Origin: Verrucomicrobiota bacterium
GTDB taxonomy: Bacteria > Verrucomicrobiota > Verrucomicrobiia > Chthoniobacterales > JACTMZ01
Length of the DNA: 64,000 nucleotides
NCBI GenBank assembly: GCA_027624625.1
Contig: JAQBWH010000004.1
Span: 22,540 to 86,539, forward strand
Direction: 5' to 3'
Below, piece by piece: positions 42,474-52,730 of this stretch. The notes beneath the pieces were generated by a model. The model did not search any database. It saw only the letters and a list, made by a program, of their open reading frames with translations, and had not been told where the DNA came from. Both the position numbers and the translations under genes were made by a program. Numbering within the stretch: position 1 is the stretch's first letter; the number at the start of each line of letters is the position of its first letter.

Positions 42474-43592
42474 CAAAAAATCCAAATGCTCCACCACCAC
42501 CCGGTTCCCCAGCCTTGTCAAAACATCCCAAGTAATCGTCCCCGCCCAAGCGGCCACTTCGCCGACCGTGATCTCCCCGTCTTCTTGTTTCCCGAAAAGC
42601 ACCACCTCCTCACCCGGCGCCACATCGCGGGGCAGATCGGTCACATCAACCATGAATTGATCCATGGTGACCCGGCCAAGGATCGGGCAGCGCTTTCCGC
42701 GCATGAGCACCTGAGCACCCCGGTTTGAAGTCTGCCGCGGATAGCCGTCGGCATAACCCATAGCCAACGTGGCAATGCGCATTGGTTGCGCGGTGATGAA
42801 GTCGCGCCCGTAACTGATTCCGCGCCCCGGCCCGACATCGCGCACCAAGGTGATGCGCGTTTTGAGCGTCATGACCGGACGCAACAACTTCTGAAAGTCG
42901 GGGAGGGGAGAGATGCCGTAGAGCGCCAGTCCGGGCCGCACGCGGTCGGCGGCGTGTTCCGGCCGCTGGAGCGAGCCCGCGCTGTTCAGGGCGTGAAATT
43001 TGGCGGTCGGTAAAATCGGACGGAGCTGACCGACCAGTTTGTCCCACCCGGCCAATTCTTGCGCAGTGAAGTCCGCATCGCTCTCCGCCACCGGCAAATG
43101 CGTGGAGACGCTTTCCACTTTGATCCCGTCGATCGCTGCAATTTCCTGTGCGGTTTTCATCGCATCGTCCTGCCAGACGCCGATGCGTCCCATCCCGGTG
43201 TCGATGCACAGATGGATGCGCACGGGTTTGACCTTGGTCAACTGCGCATAGGCCTTCGCTTCCGCCGCGCTCGAGACCACGGGAATGAAGCCCTCACGCA
43301 CCGCGGCTTCGCGTTCCTTCGGCAGACACGGACTCAAAATCAAAATCTCCTCGTCTGGCAGGGCAGCGCGCACGGCCCGGGCTTCGTTCAAGGTGGCCAC
43401 CCCGAATTGCTCGGTGAATGGGGCGAGGGTCTGGGCCACCTCGGGTCCGCCATGGCCGTAGCCATCGGCTTTGACCACCGCGATGAGGCCGGCATGGTCA
43501 CCGACCGCCTTGCGCATGGCCGCCGCGTTGTGGCGCAGGGCGCCGTGGTCGATCTCGGCGCGGATGCGCCAGGACTCGCCGGCCTGGCTCAC
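42462..43592 (-). CDS. alr: Alanine racemase
   Basis: PLP enzyme of 376 residues making D-alanine for peptidoglycan. The PLP lysine is K41 in VVKADGYGHGG, and the second catalytic base is the tyrosine in GISYGRDF. The phosphate-binding and barrel motifs (HLCIDTGMGRIGV, HALNSAGSLQRPEHAADRVRPG, VTMDQFMVDVT) are all present. Its ATG overlaps the stop of the SPFH gene, so it is translated from the same message. It converges with the liv operon. Confidence 0.95.
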   Translation of the reverse strand: MSQAGESWRIRAEIDHGALRHNAAAMRKAVGDHAGLIAVVKADGYGHGGPEVAQTLAPFTEQFGVATLNEARAVRAALPDEEILILSPCLPKEREAAVREGFIPVVSSAAEAKAYAQLTKVKPVRIHLCIDTGMGRIGVWQDDAMKTAQEIAAIDGIKVESVSTHLPVAESDADFTAQELAGWDKLVGQLRPILPTAKFHALNSAGSLQRPEHAADRVRPGLALYGISPLPDFQKLLRPVMTLKTRITLVRDVGPGRGISYGRDFITAQPMRIATLAMGYADGYPRQTSNRGAQVLMRGKRCPILGRVTMDQFMVDVTDLPRDVAPGEEVVLFGKQEDGEITVGEVAAWAGTITWDVLTRLGNRVVVEHLDFLNRR

Positions 43593-44512
43593 GGCTTCTT
43601 CGCGGATCCCTCGAGCATTTGGGGATCGAGCTGCAGCATCTGCAGCACGCCTTCACCGCTGGTGATGCGGGGCATCACGCCGTCCCAACGTTCGATGGTG
43701 CGAAGACGCAGCACTTCCGGGCGCCCGCTTAGGGCTTCCGCTTCGCGGGTGATCGCTTCGGCCCGGGCGATCGACTCCGCCTCGATGGTGAAGGCTTGGG
43801 CCGCGGCGGCCAGTTTCGCTTCCTCGGCGGCGGCTTCGGCCGTGGTCACGCGGCGGAGCTTTTCGTTTTTGGCCTGCAAGGCGGCCTGCTCGGCCTGCAC
43901 CTTGAGCTCGATCGCTTTGTTGAATTCTTCGGAGAATCTGAAGTCGGTGATGGCCACGTTGGCGATGTTCAGGGCGCCTTGGACTTCCTTGTCATCGAGG
44001 GTGGTGTTGATGAACGATTCGATGGCTTGCTGGATCTGCTGCTTGACCACTTCCCGCTGGGTCACCAACTGCTCGGCGGTGAATTTTGCGGTGACGGCTT
44101 TGACTGACTCTTGGACGGCGGGGTTGACGATGGTCGCGGCGATTTTATCCGGCGTGCCCACCTGCTGGAAAGTGAGCGGGGCGAGGGCGCCGTTGATGGC
44201 ATAGGTTGTGGTGACGTCGGTGGTGACAATCTGCAAGTCGCGCGAGGCGGCGGTGGCTTTGGCTTCGCTCGCGGTGAGACGCGTGCTCATGGGCACCACC
44301 TCCTCGGCAAACGGTATTTTGAAGTGGAGACCTTCGGGCAGGGCCACGTCCCTGACTGCGCCGAAGCGTTTGACCACCCCGACCGTGCCGGCGTCGACGG
44401 TGACAAAGACGCCGGCGGCGGCCACCAGGAGCAGGATGACAATAATGAGGAGCGGGGCAAATTTGCCGGCCAACTGGGTGGCATCGGCGGAACCGGAGAT
44501 GGGATGTTTCAT
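43589..44512 (-). CDS. SPFH/prohibitin-family membrane protein
   Basis: A 307-residue protein with one N-terminal membrane helix (LAGKFAPLLIIVILLLVAAAGVFVTV) followed by an SPFH domain starting VDAGTVGVVKRFGAV and a long alanine- and glutamate-rich coiled coil (about 185-255). This is the layout of HflK/HflC and prohibitins, which form large membrane rings and modulate proteases such as FtsH. It is single rather than an HflK/HflC pair. The frame is open far upstream, but ATG 44512 gives the normal N-terminus. It overlaps alr by 4 bases and follows a small membrane protein by 2 bases. Confidence 0.88.
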   Translation of the reverse strand: MKHPISGSADATQLAGKFAPLLIIVILLLVAAAGVFVTVDAGTVGVVKRFGAVRDVALPEGLHFKIPFAEEVVPMSTRLTASEAKATAASRDLQIVTTDVTTTYAINGALAPLTFQQVGTPDKIAATIVNPAVQESVKAVTAKFTAEQLVTQREVVKQQIQQAIESFINTTLDDKEVQGALNIANVAITDFRFSEEFNKAIELKVQAEQAALQAKNEKLRRVTTAEAAAEEAKLAAAAQAFTIEAESIARAEAITREAEALSGRPEVLRLRTIERWDGVMPRITSGEGVLQMLQLDPQMLEGSAKKP

Positions 44513-44514
44513 AT

Positions 44515-44895
44515 TTAAGAAGGGTGGGCAGTGCGGGCGCGGCGGGCGTCGATGAACGACTTTACGCACAGGGCGACGAAAATGAGAGAGAGAAGGGCGA
44601 AGGCCGCCTGCACGCCCAAGGCCGCGGCGCGCTCCACGGTTTCCCCGGCGAGCAGAGCCGGCAGTTTGCCCAGACTCTTGGCCGTGCCGAGAAATCCGAG
44701 CAGCCCGACCAGCGCCGCGATGTGGCCGCCGTGCTTCAGACTCTTGAGCGACACCGCGCCGGCAACAACTAGCAGCAGGCCGAAGATGGACGGAATGAGC
44801 GCGGTCCAAGATTGCGCGCCCGTCATCAAGTAGGCCCCGATTCCCAAGAGGACAAAGATGACAGCGAAGATAAAGATGACGCGTGGCATGTTCAT
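44515..44895 (-). CDS. Small membrane protein of unknown function
   Basis: A 126-residue protein with four predicted membrane helices: about 4-25, 28-48 (TALIPSIFGLLLVVAGAVSL), 55-75 and 92-112. The C-terminus is short and basic (DARRARTAHPS). An in-frame ATG two codons in (44889) is equally possible. It is cotranscribed with the SPFH gene (2-base gap), so a role with that ring is plausible; NfeD-like partners of SPFH proteins also are small membrane proteins, but no NfeD motif is visible here. Confidence 0.7.
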   Translation of the reverse strand: MNMPRVIFIFAVIFVLLGIGAYLMTGAQSWTALIPSIFGLLLVVAGAVSLKSLKHGGHIAALVGLLGFLGTAKSLGKLPALLAGETVERAAALGVQAAFALLSLIFVALCVKSFIDARRARTAHPS

Positions 44896-45129
44896 GGGAG
44901 TGGAGACTAATCCCCCGATTATGCCCTGCCAAGGCAGTAAAGCCGTTCTGCACCTCCATCTGTATCACCGATGGGGATGATTGGGGTCATATCCCAGTCA
45001 AACCCCGGGATGTGCGCGACGAGCTTGTTTGCGTCCGCGCGACGGCCTGCGGTGGCATGAGTCTCGCGGACCCCGTGGGCAGTTCACCCCATGGTTTCCG
45101 CCCCTGGCAGCGTGTTTAATGACATCACT

Positions 45130-45507
45130 ATGAAAACCGTTCCCAGAAAAGGTTGTCACGCACTGGTCGCGGCTGGTTCCATTTCATCTTTTTCGGGCGC
45201 AGTCCGATGCAGCACCGGGCGGGAATTTCCGAAGTTGCCGCCGATTGTGCGCTTGACAACGTCGGTTAAACCTTGCACGATTATATATAATAAGGTTTTA
45301 CGCGCAACTTCTTAGCACCACTCTGGCGGCACCGCCACAACTCATCGTTGCCTCGTCCAACCGCGCTTCTGCGCGGTTTTTTTGTGGGTATTTATGGTTA
45401 CACTCGCGCCGACCGCTTGGGCCGACATCTTGCAAGCCGGCTTCGACACGAACTGGCTCACCCCCGGCACGAACAACTTCTACCGCGTCATCTTCAGTAA
45501 CCAGTGA
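45130..45507 (+). pseudogene. Possible remnant of a secreted-protein gene
   Basis: Two short open pieces. At 45130 an ATG opens a 61-residue frame beginning MKTVPRKGCHALVAAGSISS, basic then hydrophobic like a decayed signal peptide. At 45394-45507 a 37-residue frame ends TPGTNNFYRVIFSNQ, and NFYRV-type ends are common at the C-termini of large secreted verrucomicrobial proteins. Between them lie a stop and the terminator. The reading as one broken gene is an inference from these end signatures only. Confidence 0.25.
45359..45383 (+). terminator. Rho-independent terminator
   Basis: Stem AACCGCGC / GCGCGGTT around a TTCT loop, directly followed by seven T. It is a near-ideal intrinsic terminator yet no intact gene precedes it on this strand, so the transcript it ends is unknown. 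Confidence 0.8.
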
Positions 45508-45553
45508 GGTGGTGACGCTGGCTAGGCCGGCGACCATGTGTTAGCTTTGCCCC

Positions 45554-46384
45554 ATGAAGCGACTCGTCGCTTTCCTGTTCATCGGTATTGCTTCTGCCGC
45601 AATCGGACAGGAATTGCAGAAATTCGAAAACTGCAGCCTCGTGGAAGCGGGTTGGGCGGATGGCGACAGCTTTCCGGTCAAGTTGCCCGACGGTCGTGAA
45701 ATCATCCTGCGGCTCTACTACGTCGATTGCAACGAGACCTCGGCCACGTCGGAGACCGATCAGCGCCGGGTGCGCGGCCAATCCTCGTATTTCGGGATTG
45801 ATGACCATCAAGTGACCCTGGCCTCCGGACGCCGCGCGGCCGAGGAATTACGCAAGATGCTGGCCAAACCATTCACCGTGCACACCGCGTTTGCCGCCGC
45901 CCCGGGGCGCTCGGCCAAACCCCGCACCTACGGGTTTGTCACCTTGTCCGACGGACGCGACCTCGGTGCGGTGCTTGTCGGGGAGGGCTTGGCGCGGAGT
46001 TTTGGTCTCCGGCGCGGCACACCGGACGGCCTGACCACCGATGCAGCCGAGGCCCGGATGGATGACCTCGAACTTGGCGCCGCCATCGCCCGGCGCGGGA
46101 TCTGGGCCGAGACGGATGCACAACGCCTCATCTCTCTGCGTGAAGCGCAAAGGGCGGAAGAGCGGGAACTGCAGGAAGCTTTCGGCCCGAGAGCAGGGGA
46201 ACCGATCGACCCCAACACCGCCTCGGTCGACGAAATCATGCTCCTGCCCGGTATTGGCGAAGTGTTGGCCGAGCGTATAGTCAAAGGTCGTCCCTACAAG
46301 ACGATCGACGATCTCCGCCGCGTGCCCGGAGTGGGGGATAAAGTTTTCGCCAAGTTACGGGATTCCCTGCAAATTGCCCCCTGA
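45554..46384 (+). CDS. Secreted thermonuclease-like protein with C-terminal helix-hairpin-helix
   Basis: A 276-residue exported protein. Signal peptide MKRLVAFLFIGIASAAIGQ; SNase-like (OB-fold) domain at about 25-185 with the GDSFPVKLPDGREIILRLYY and YVDCNETS regions corresponding to the active-site beta strand and the RLxGIDxPE block. The C-terminal 55 residues (IDPNTASVDEIMLLPGIGEV to VPGVGDKVFAKLRDSL) are a ComEA-like double helix-hairpin-helix that binds DNA. A nuclease joined to a DNA-binding HhH would fit periplasmic or extracellular DNA processing. Catalytic Arg/Glu assignments are not certain because the loop is divergent. Confidence 0.82.
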   Translation: MKRLVAFLFIGIASAAIGQELQKFENCSLVEAGWADGDSFPVKLPDGREIILRLYYVDCNETSATSETDQRRVRGQSSYFGIDDHQVTLASGRRAAEELRKMLAKPFTVHTAFAAAPGRSAKPRTYGFVTLSDGRDLGAVLVGEGLARSFGLRRGTPDGLTTDAAEARMDDLELGAAIARRGIWAETDAQRLISLREAQRAEERELQEAFGPRAGEPIDPNTASVDEIMLLPGIGEVLAERIVKGRPYKTIDDLRRVPGVGDKVFAKLRDSLQIAP

Positions 46385-46414
46385 GCGTTATGCAGGCTAC
46401 GAAATGCCGGAAAT

Positions 46415-46545
46415 TTAACCACGGATGACACGGATGGCACGGATACCGGAACAATTCGGGGTGAAAATCCGGCGCAGTCACCCTAGCACTTTCCGCCTTT
46501 TTCCTTCTCTGAATCATCTGTGAAATCGGTGTTATCCGTGGTTAA
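46415..46545. repeat. Long inverted-repeat element TTAACCACGGAT...ATCCGTGGTTAA
   Basis: Perfect 12-base terminal inverted repeats (46415-46426 and 46534-46545) with inner imperfect repeats of the CACGGAT unit on the left (ACGGATGACACGGATGGCACGGAT). It fills the gap between the nuclease gene and gdhA and could form a cruciform or a hairpin in RNA. I know elements of this form as dispersed repeats in verrucomicrobial genomes. Confidence 0.7.
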
Positions 46546-46550
46546 GAAAA

Positions 46551-47840
46551 ATGGCTTTTGCTCAGTCTAGTATGGAAAGCTTTTACTCCTCCGACCCTCT
46601 TTTCCGCATGGCCGCGAAGCAATTCGAGGTGCTGGCCGATCACCTTGAGATTCCGCAACAATACCGTCAGCGCCTGATCCAACCCAAGCGCTCGGTCACC
46701 GTTTCGCTCCCCATCAAGCATGAGGATGGCCGAGTGGAAGTGTACCACGGTTACCGCGTCCAGCATCACTTGAGCATCGGACCGACCAAAGGCGGCACGC
46801 GTTTCTCGCCGAATCTTACCCTCGGCGAATCGGCGGCCCTCTCCATTTGGATGAGTTGGAAATGTTCCTTGGTCGGCTTGCCCTATGGCGGAGCGAAAGG
46901 CGGGGTGGCCGTCGACCCGAACAAACTGACCCGCGGTGAACTGGAAACACTTTCCCGCCGCTACATGCAGGAAATGATCCCGTTCGTCGGCCCGCGCACC
47001 GACATCATGGGTCCCGACATGGGGACCAATGCGCAGGTCATGGCCTGGTTCATGGACACCTACTCGATGCATGCGGGCCATGCCGTCCCGGAAATTGTCA
47101 CTGGGAAACCCGTGGCCATCGGCGGGGTGGCCGGTCGGCGCGAGGCAACCGGTCGCGGCGTGGTCTTCCTCATCGAGCGAGCGCTGGACCATCTCAATAT
47201 CAAGCCGTCGGAATGCACCGCTATCGTGCAAGGCTTCGGCAATGTCGGATCGGTCACCGCCTGCGGGCTGGCCTACCGGTCCGGCATGAAGGTGACCGGC
47301 CTGAGCGACCACACGGTGTGCCTTTACGATCCGAAGGGTTTCGATGTTTCCGCCGCGGATCGCCATGTCCAGGAGCACAAAACGTTGAAGGATTTTGCCC
47401 AAGGCGAGCGGGTCAAGCCGGAGGATTTCCTGTCCCTGCCCTGCGATGTCTTGGTGCCCGCTGCCGTCGAACGGGTGATCGACGCCAGCCAGGCCGCCAC
47501 ACTCCGCTGCCGCGTGCTGGCCGAAGCGGCCAACGGTCCGACCACGCCAGAGGCGGATGAATTGCTCGACCAGCGCCGGGAGGAGATTTTCGTCATCCCC
47601 GACGTCCTCTGCAACGCGGGTGGCGTCATCACGTCCTACTTCGAATGGGTCCAGGACATGCAAAGCCTGTTTTGGACCGACATCGAAATGACCGACCGCC
47701 TCTACCGCATCCTTGACACCGCTTTCAATGCGGTGATCAAGCGCTCGAAGGAGCGCAAGGTGGCCAACCGCACCGCGGCCATGGCCATCGGCATCGAGCG
47801 CGTGCTCGAAGCCAAACGGGACCGCGGGTTGTTTCCGTGA
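46551..47840 (+). CDS. gdhA: Glutamate dehydrogenase (Glu/Leu/Phe/Val family)
   Basis: Oxidative or assimilatory glutamate dehydrogenase of 429 residues, interconverting glutamate and 2-oxoglutarate plus ammonia. Signature blocks: IGPTKGGTRFSP, the catalytic-lysine region LPYGGAKGGVAVDP, VTGKPVAIGGVAGRREATGRG, the Rossmann FGNVGS, and AANGPTTPEAD. NAD or NADP preference is not obvious. The first in-frame ATG (46551) is 5 bases after the inverted repeat, so any promoter must lie within or before the repeat; an alternative ATG is at 46572. No Shine-Dalgarno is evident. Confidence 0.94.
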   Translation: MAFAQSSMESFYSSDPLFRMAAKQFEVLADHLEIPQQYRQRLIQPKRSVTVSLPIKHEDGRVEVYHGYRVQHHLSIGPTKGGTRFSPNLTLGESAALSIWMSWKCSLVGLPYGGAKGGVAVDPNKLTRGELETLSRRYMQEMIPFVGPRTDIMGPDMGTNAQVMAWFMDTYSMHAGHAVPEIVTGKPVAIGGVAGRREATGRGVVFLIERALDHLNIKPSECTAIVQGFGNVGSVTACGLAYRSGMKVTGLSDHTVCLYDPKGFDVSAADRHVQEHKTLKDFAQGERVKPEDFLSLPCDVLVPAAVERVIDASQAATLRCRVLAEAANGPTTPEADELLDQRREEIFVIPDVLCNAGGVITSYFEWVQDMQSLFWTDIEMTDRLYRILDTAFNAVIKRSKERKVANRTAAMAIGIERVLEAKRDRGLFP

Positions 47841-47863
47841 TCGGTCAGGAGATTGTGGAGCGG

Positions 47864-47881
47864 GGCCGGTCTCAGCCGGCC
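47864..47881. terminator. GC hairpin after gdhA
   Basis: GGCCGG, six-base loop, CCGGCC; flanked by GTGGAGCG and ACGCTC. No T-run follows, so it may be a transcript stabiliser, a Rho-type end or a repeat of the hairpin type seen elsewhere in the window. Confidence 0.45.
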
Positions 47882-47941
47882 ACGCTCATATCCTCTTAAA
47901 TCTTCTTCAATCTGTGGCTGCTCCCGTTTGATTGCTTTGCT

Positions 47942-48700
47942 TCAGCGTAGTTCCAGCACGACCGGGCAGTGATCCGAGCCCGGCACGTGCGGCAGAATCT
48001 GCGCGGCTTTGACCCGTGGTACGAGCTCAGCCGAGACAAGAAAGTAATCGATGCGCCATCCGATGTTCCGCGGTCGCGCGCCGTTCATGTAACTCCACCA
48101 AGTGTAATGCCCATTGCCTTGGGTGAAGAGGCGGAAAGTGTCGACCAAGCCGGCATCGACCAGTGCCTGGAATGCCGCCCGTTCCTCGTCGGTGAAACCG
48201 GCGTTTTTCCGGTTGGTCTTGGGATTGGCCAGGTCGGCTTCAGTGTGGGCGACATTGAGGTCGCCGCAAACAATAACCGGCTTTTTCTTCTCCAGCTTTT
48301 TGAGGTAAGCGCGGAAAGCCGGCTCCCATTCCCGTGTCCGGTAGGCAAGGCGGGTCAGTTCGCGCTGGGAATTCGGGGTGTAGACATTGACCAAAAAGAA
48401 ATCGTCGTATTCCAGCGTGATGACGCGCCCCTCGCGGTCGTGCTCCTCGATCCCGATGCCGTTGGTGCTGCCTTGCGGTTTGCTTTGGGCGAAGGTCGCC
48501 GTGCCGGCATAGCCGGGTTTCTCCGCGGAGTTCCAATGCGGCGCGAAGCCCCGCGGCCAGGTGACCGCGGCGACTTGCTCGGGTTTGGCTTTGATTTCCT
48601 GCAGGCAGAGCACATCGGGTTTTTCGGCGGACCAGAATTCGAGGAGGCCTTTGCCGAGGACCGAGCGGAGGCCGTTGACGTTCCAGGAGATGAGTTTCAT
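47942..48700 (-). CDS. xth: Exodeoxyribonuclease III / AP endonuclease
   Basis: Endonuclease/exonuclease/phosphatase-fold DNA repair enzyme of 252 residues cutting at abasic sites. The metal and catalytic motifs are SWNVNGLRS, LCLQEIKA, the GDLNVAHTEADL block, WWSYMNGARPRNIGWRIDYF and GSDHCPVVLEL. It lies just downstream of ligA on the same strand, a DNA-repair neighbourhood, with the 9-base tandem repeat between them. Confidence 0.94.
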   Translation of the reverse strand: MKLISWNVNGLRSVLGKGLLEFWSAEKPDVLCLQEIKAKPEQVAAVTWPRGFAPHWNSAEKPGYAGTATFAQSKPQGSTNGIGIEEHDREGRVITLEYDDFFLVNVYTPNSQRELTRLAYRTREWEPAFRAYLKKLEKKKPVIVCGDLNVAHTEADLANPKTNRKNAGFTDEERAAFQALVDAGLVDTFRLFTQGNGHYTWWSYMNGARPRNIGWRIDYFLVSAELVPRVKAAQILPHVPGSDHCPVVLELR

Positions 48701-48714
48701 GAGTTGGGGGAATG

Positions 48715-51125
<2,411 letters not shown>

Positions 51126-51454
51126 GGAGACAAAGAATATGGATGGCGGGAAGCGGAGAAGGAAGATGTTTGCCGTGGCGATTTTTGAGCAGGCGCGGGT
51201 GCTCTCCCCGCCTTGGCCCAACGGGGAGCGGGGCGGTATGGGAAGTTGGCACGCTGATTGCTTTATCCATAGTAGATCCGACTGGGTGGATCGAAACACA
51301 GGGGCCACCGCCCCGCAGCCTGATTGGTTTTGAGCTCATTGAATCCGGGGGGAATTTGATGGCGGGACCAGTCAGGCTGCTGCGTCTCCGGTGACCGTGC
51401 AAGCGGGTCACCGCTTCCGGCCAGAGCACACCTTTGACCTATGGGTCGCGGCTG
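51126..51454. other. Intergenic region between the VanZ-like and COG0523 genes
   Basis: 329 bases without a supported gene. On the plus strand it carries a 7-base hairpin (CTCCCCG at 51204-51210, CGGGGAG at 51222-51228) and the hairpin at 51389-51413. No riboswitch or RNA family was recognised. Confidence 0.5.
51389..51413 (-). terminator. Hairpin downstream of the COG0523 region
   Basis: CGGTGACC (51389-51396) pairs perfectly with GGTCACCG (51406-51413), nine-base loop. It is 42 bases past the stop of the broken GTPase gene on the minus strand. No T-run follows. Confidence 0.4.
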
Positions 51455-52198
51455 TTACTCGGCGGAGAACGCATCGGCCCTCTTTTGCAAGGCCGGGTGG
51501 TCGAGTTGGACTCCGATGAGGACCGCGGTGGGATTAAGGACGGAGGGCTGGTTGAGCCGCAGGGCGGTGGCGCCCCATTTGTGGTCGTCGGTTTTTTCGA
51601 CGAGGAATTCCGCGTCGGGTTCATCCGTGAAGCGGGCGATGGCTTTGACGCGGAGGATTTCCGGCGGAAGGGTGTCGATCCAGCGCAGGAGGTCGTCGCG
51701 GCGGACCATTGCCGGCAAGGCGAGCGTGGTGGCGACGAAGTCGTGGGCCAGGGTGTGCTCGGGGGTCATGGCGAAATAGACAGCCTTCCCAGCGGGGGGG
51801 GGCGGCGCGGCGGGTTCGTCGGCGAAGCGGCGGAGGAGATCGAGCAAAGATGCGGCCTCGGCGAACGCGGTGCGCGGGTTGAGTTTTTGCAGTGCGGCGC
51901 GGACTTCGTCGCGGCGTCCTTCGTCGACGCGATCGGTCCATGTCATCATGAGATGACTGGCAGTGCGGGCTTGCCAGCGTTCAAGCTCATTGTGCCAAAA
52001 ACGTTTTTGCCAGCGGTGGGTGTTGACCAGGCTGACTTGAATAACGGGGGCGAACCGGGCCCGGACTTCGGGTGCGGTGGCGAGTTGGGCCAGCAGCGTG
52101 GAGGGATCGGCCGAGCCGCTGGCTTCGAGCAGGACGGCTTGGCGCGGCGCGTCGGGCACGGCGGCGAGGGCCTCCCGCAGGCTGTCGAGCGAATCTCA
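51455..52198 (-). pseudogene. COG0523 (CobW-type) GTPase, C-terminal half
   Basis: C-terminal 248 codons of a CobW/COG0523 metallochaperone, from the base after an in-frame TGA to a normal stop. The G2-domain remains include [14 protein letters not shown] and the CobW C-terminal domain (AMVRRDDLLRWIDTLPPEIL, RVKAIARF). Just upstream in the same frame the chain reads [11 protein letters not shown], then TGA, where the family expects a third cysteine, then [13 protein letters not shown]. The N-terminal P-loop half of this paralogue is absent. Translation could restart at GTG 52159 to give 234 residues, but without a P-loop it cannot be a GTPase. Confidence 0.7.
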
Positions 52199-52215
52199 GC
52201 AGACGCAATGTCCGC

Positions 52216-52658
52216 TCAGCGGCTGGACGGAGCGTTGGGGCGCTTGCAAAGACGAAGGATCGTGACCGTGGTGTCGAGGCGGGTGATGTCCAGCAGTCCG
52301 TTGCCTTCCTCGTCGGCGGAGGCGAAGGTCTGCGCGACGGGGATAGGTTCGGAATGCCGGTTGACTCGATGAGCAAGTAATCGAAGCTTCCTTCGCGGGC
52401 CAGGCGCGAGACTTCCTTGAGCAGGTCGTCGCGTAAGGTGCAGCAGATGCATCCGTTGGACATCTCGACGAGTTTCTCCTCGGTGCGGCTGAGTTCGGCC
52501 CCGCCGTCGCGGACGAGTTCGGCGTCGATGTTGACCTCGCTCATGTCGTTGACGATGACCGCGACGCGCCGGCCTTCGCGGTTGTTGAGGACGTGGTTGA
52601 GTAGGGTGGTTTTGCCGGCGCCGAGGAAGCCGGAGAGGACAGTGACGGGTAGTTTCAT
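52216..52658 (-). pseudogene. COG0523 (ZigA-type) GTPase, N-terminal half with frameshift
   Basis: N-terminal half of a zinc-type COG0523 metallochaperone: P-loop [17 protein letters not shown], metal motif [13 protein letters not shown] (CxCC), then LLIESTGI. There the frame slips: restoring one T near 52353 yields the expected [17 protein letters not shown] followed by [13 protein letters not shown]. After TVTI homology stops and the frame ends [13 protein letters not shown] with a stop at 52216. The normal G4/G5 region and CobW C-terminal domain are missing. Directly downstream lies the C-terminal half of a different COG0523 paralogue, so a deletion or recombination between two genes is inferred. 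A single-base sequencing slip in a T run is also possible for the frameshift, not for the junction. Confidence 0.72.
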
Positions 52659-52730
52659 GGCGAAGGATGAGGGATAGAAGAGAGGGCGGGGACTTGAGTT
52701 GGAAAGTTGAGTGAGAGGGTGAGGCGGGGC

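Larger units (their letters stand above)
44896..45553. other. Gene-poor intergenic stretch (658 bases)
   Basis: No convincing complete gene. It holds a strong terminator (45359-45383), an AT-rich patch near 45281-45300 that stands out from the GC-rich surroundings, and short coding-like fragments described as a possible gene remnant (45130-45507). No RNA gene family is recognised. Confidence 0.6.

Noticed and set aside
45253..45291. TTGACA and TATAAT as a promoter in the gene-poor stretch
   Set aside because: The spacing between the two is 27 bases, too long for a sigma-70 promoter, so they cannot work as a pair.
45394..45507. A real 37-residue small protein
   Set aside because: No ribosome-binding site and the sequence looks like the C-terminal end of a larger secreted protein; it was listed only as part of a possible remnant.
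51126..51454. Cobalamin or zinc-responsive riboswitch beside the COG0523 genes
   Set aside because: I could find no B12-box or other conserved riboswitch core; only simple hairpins are visible.
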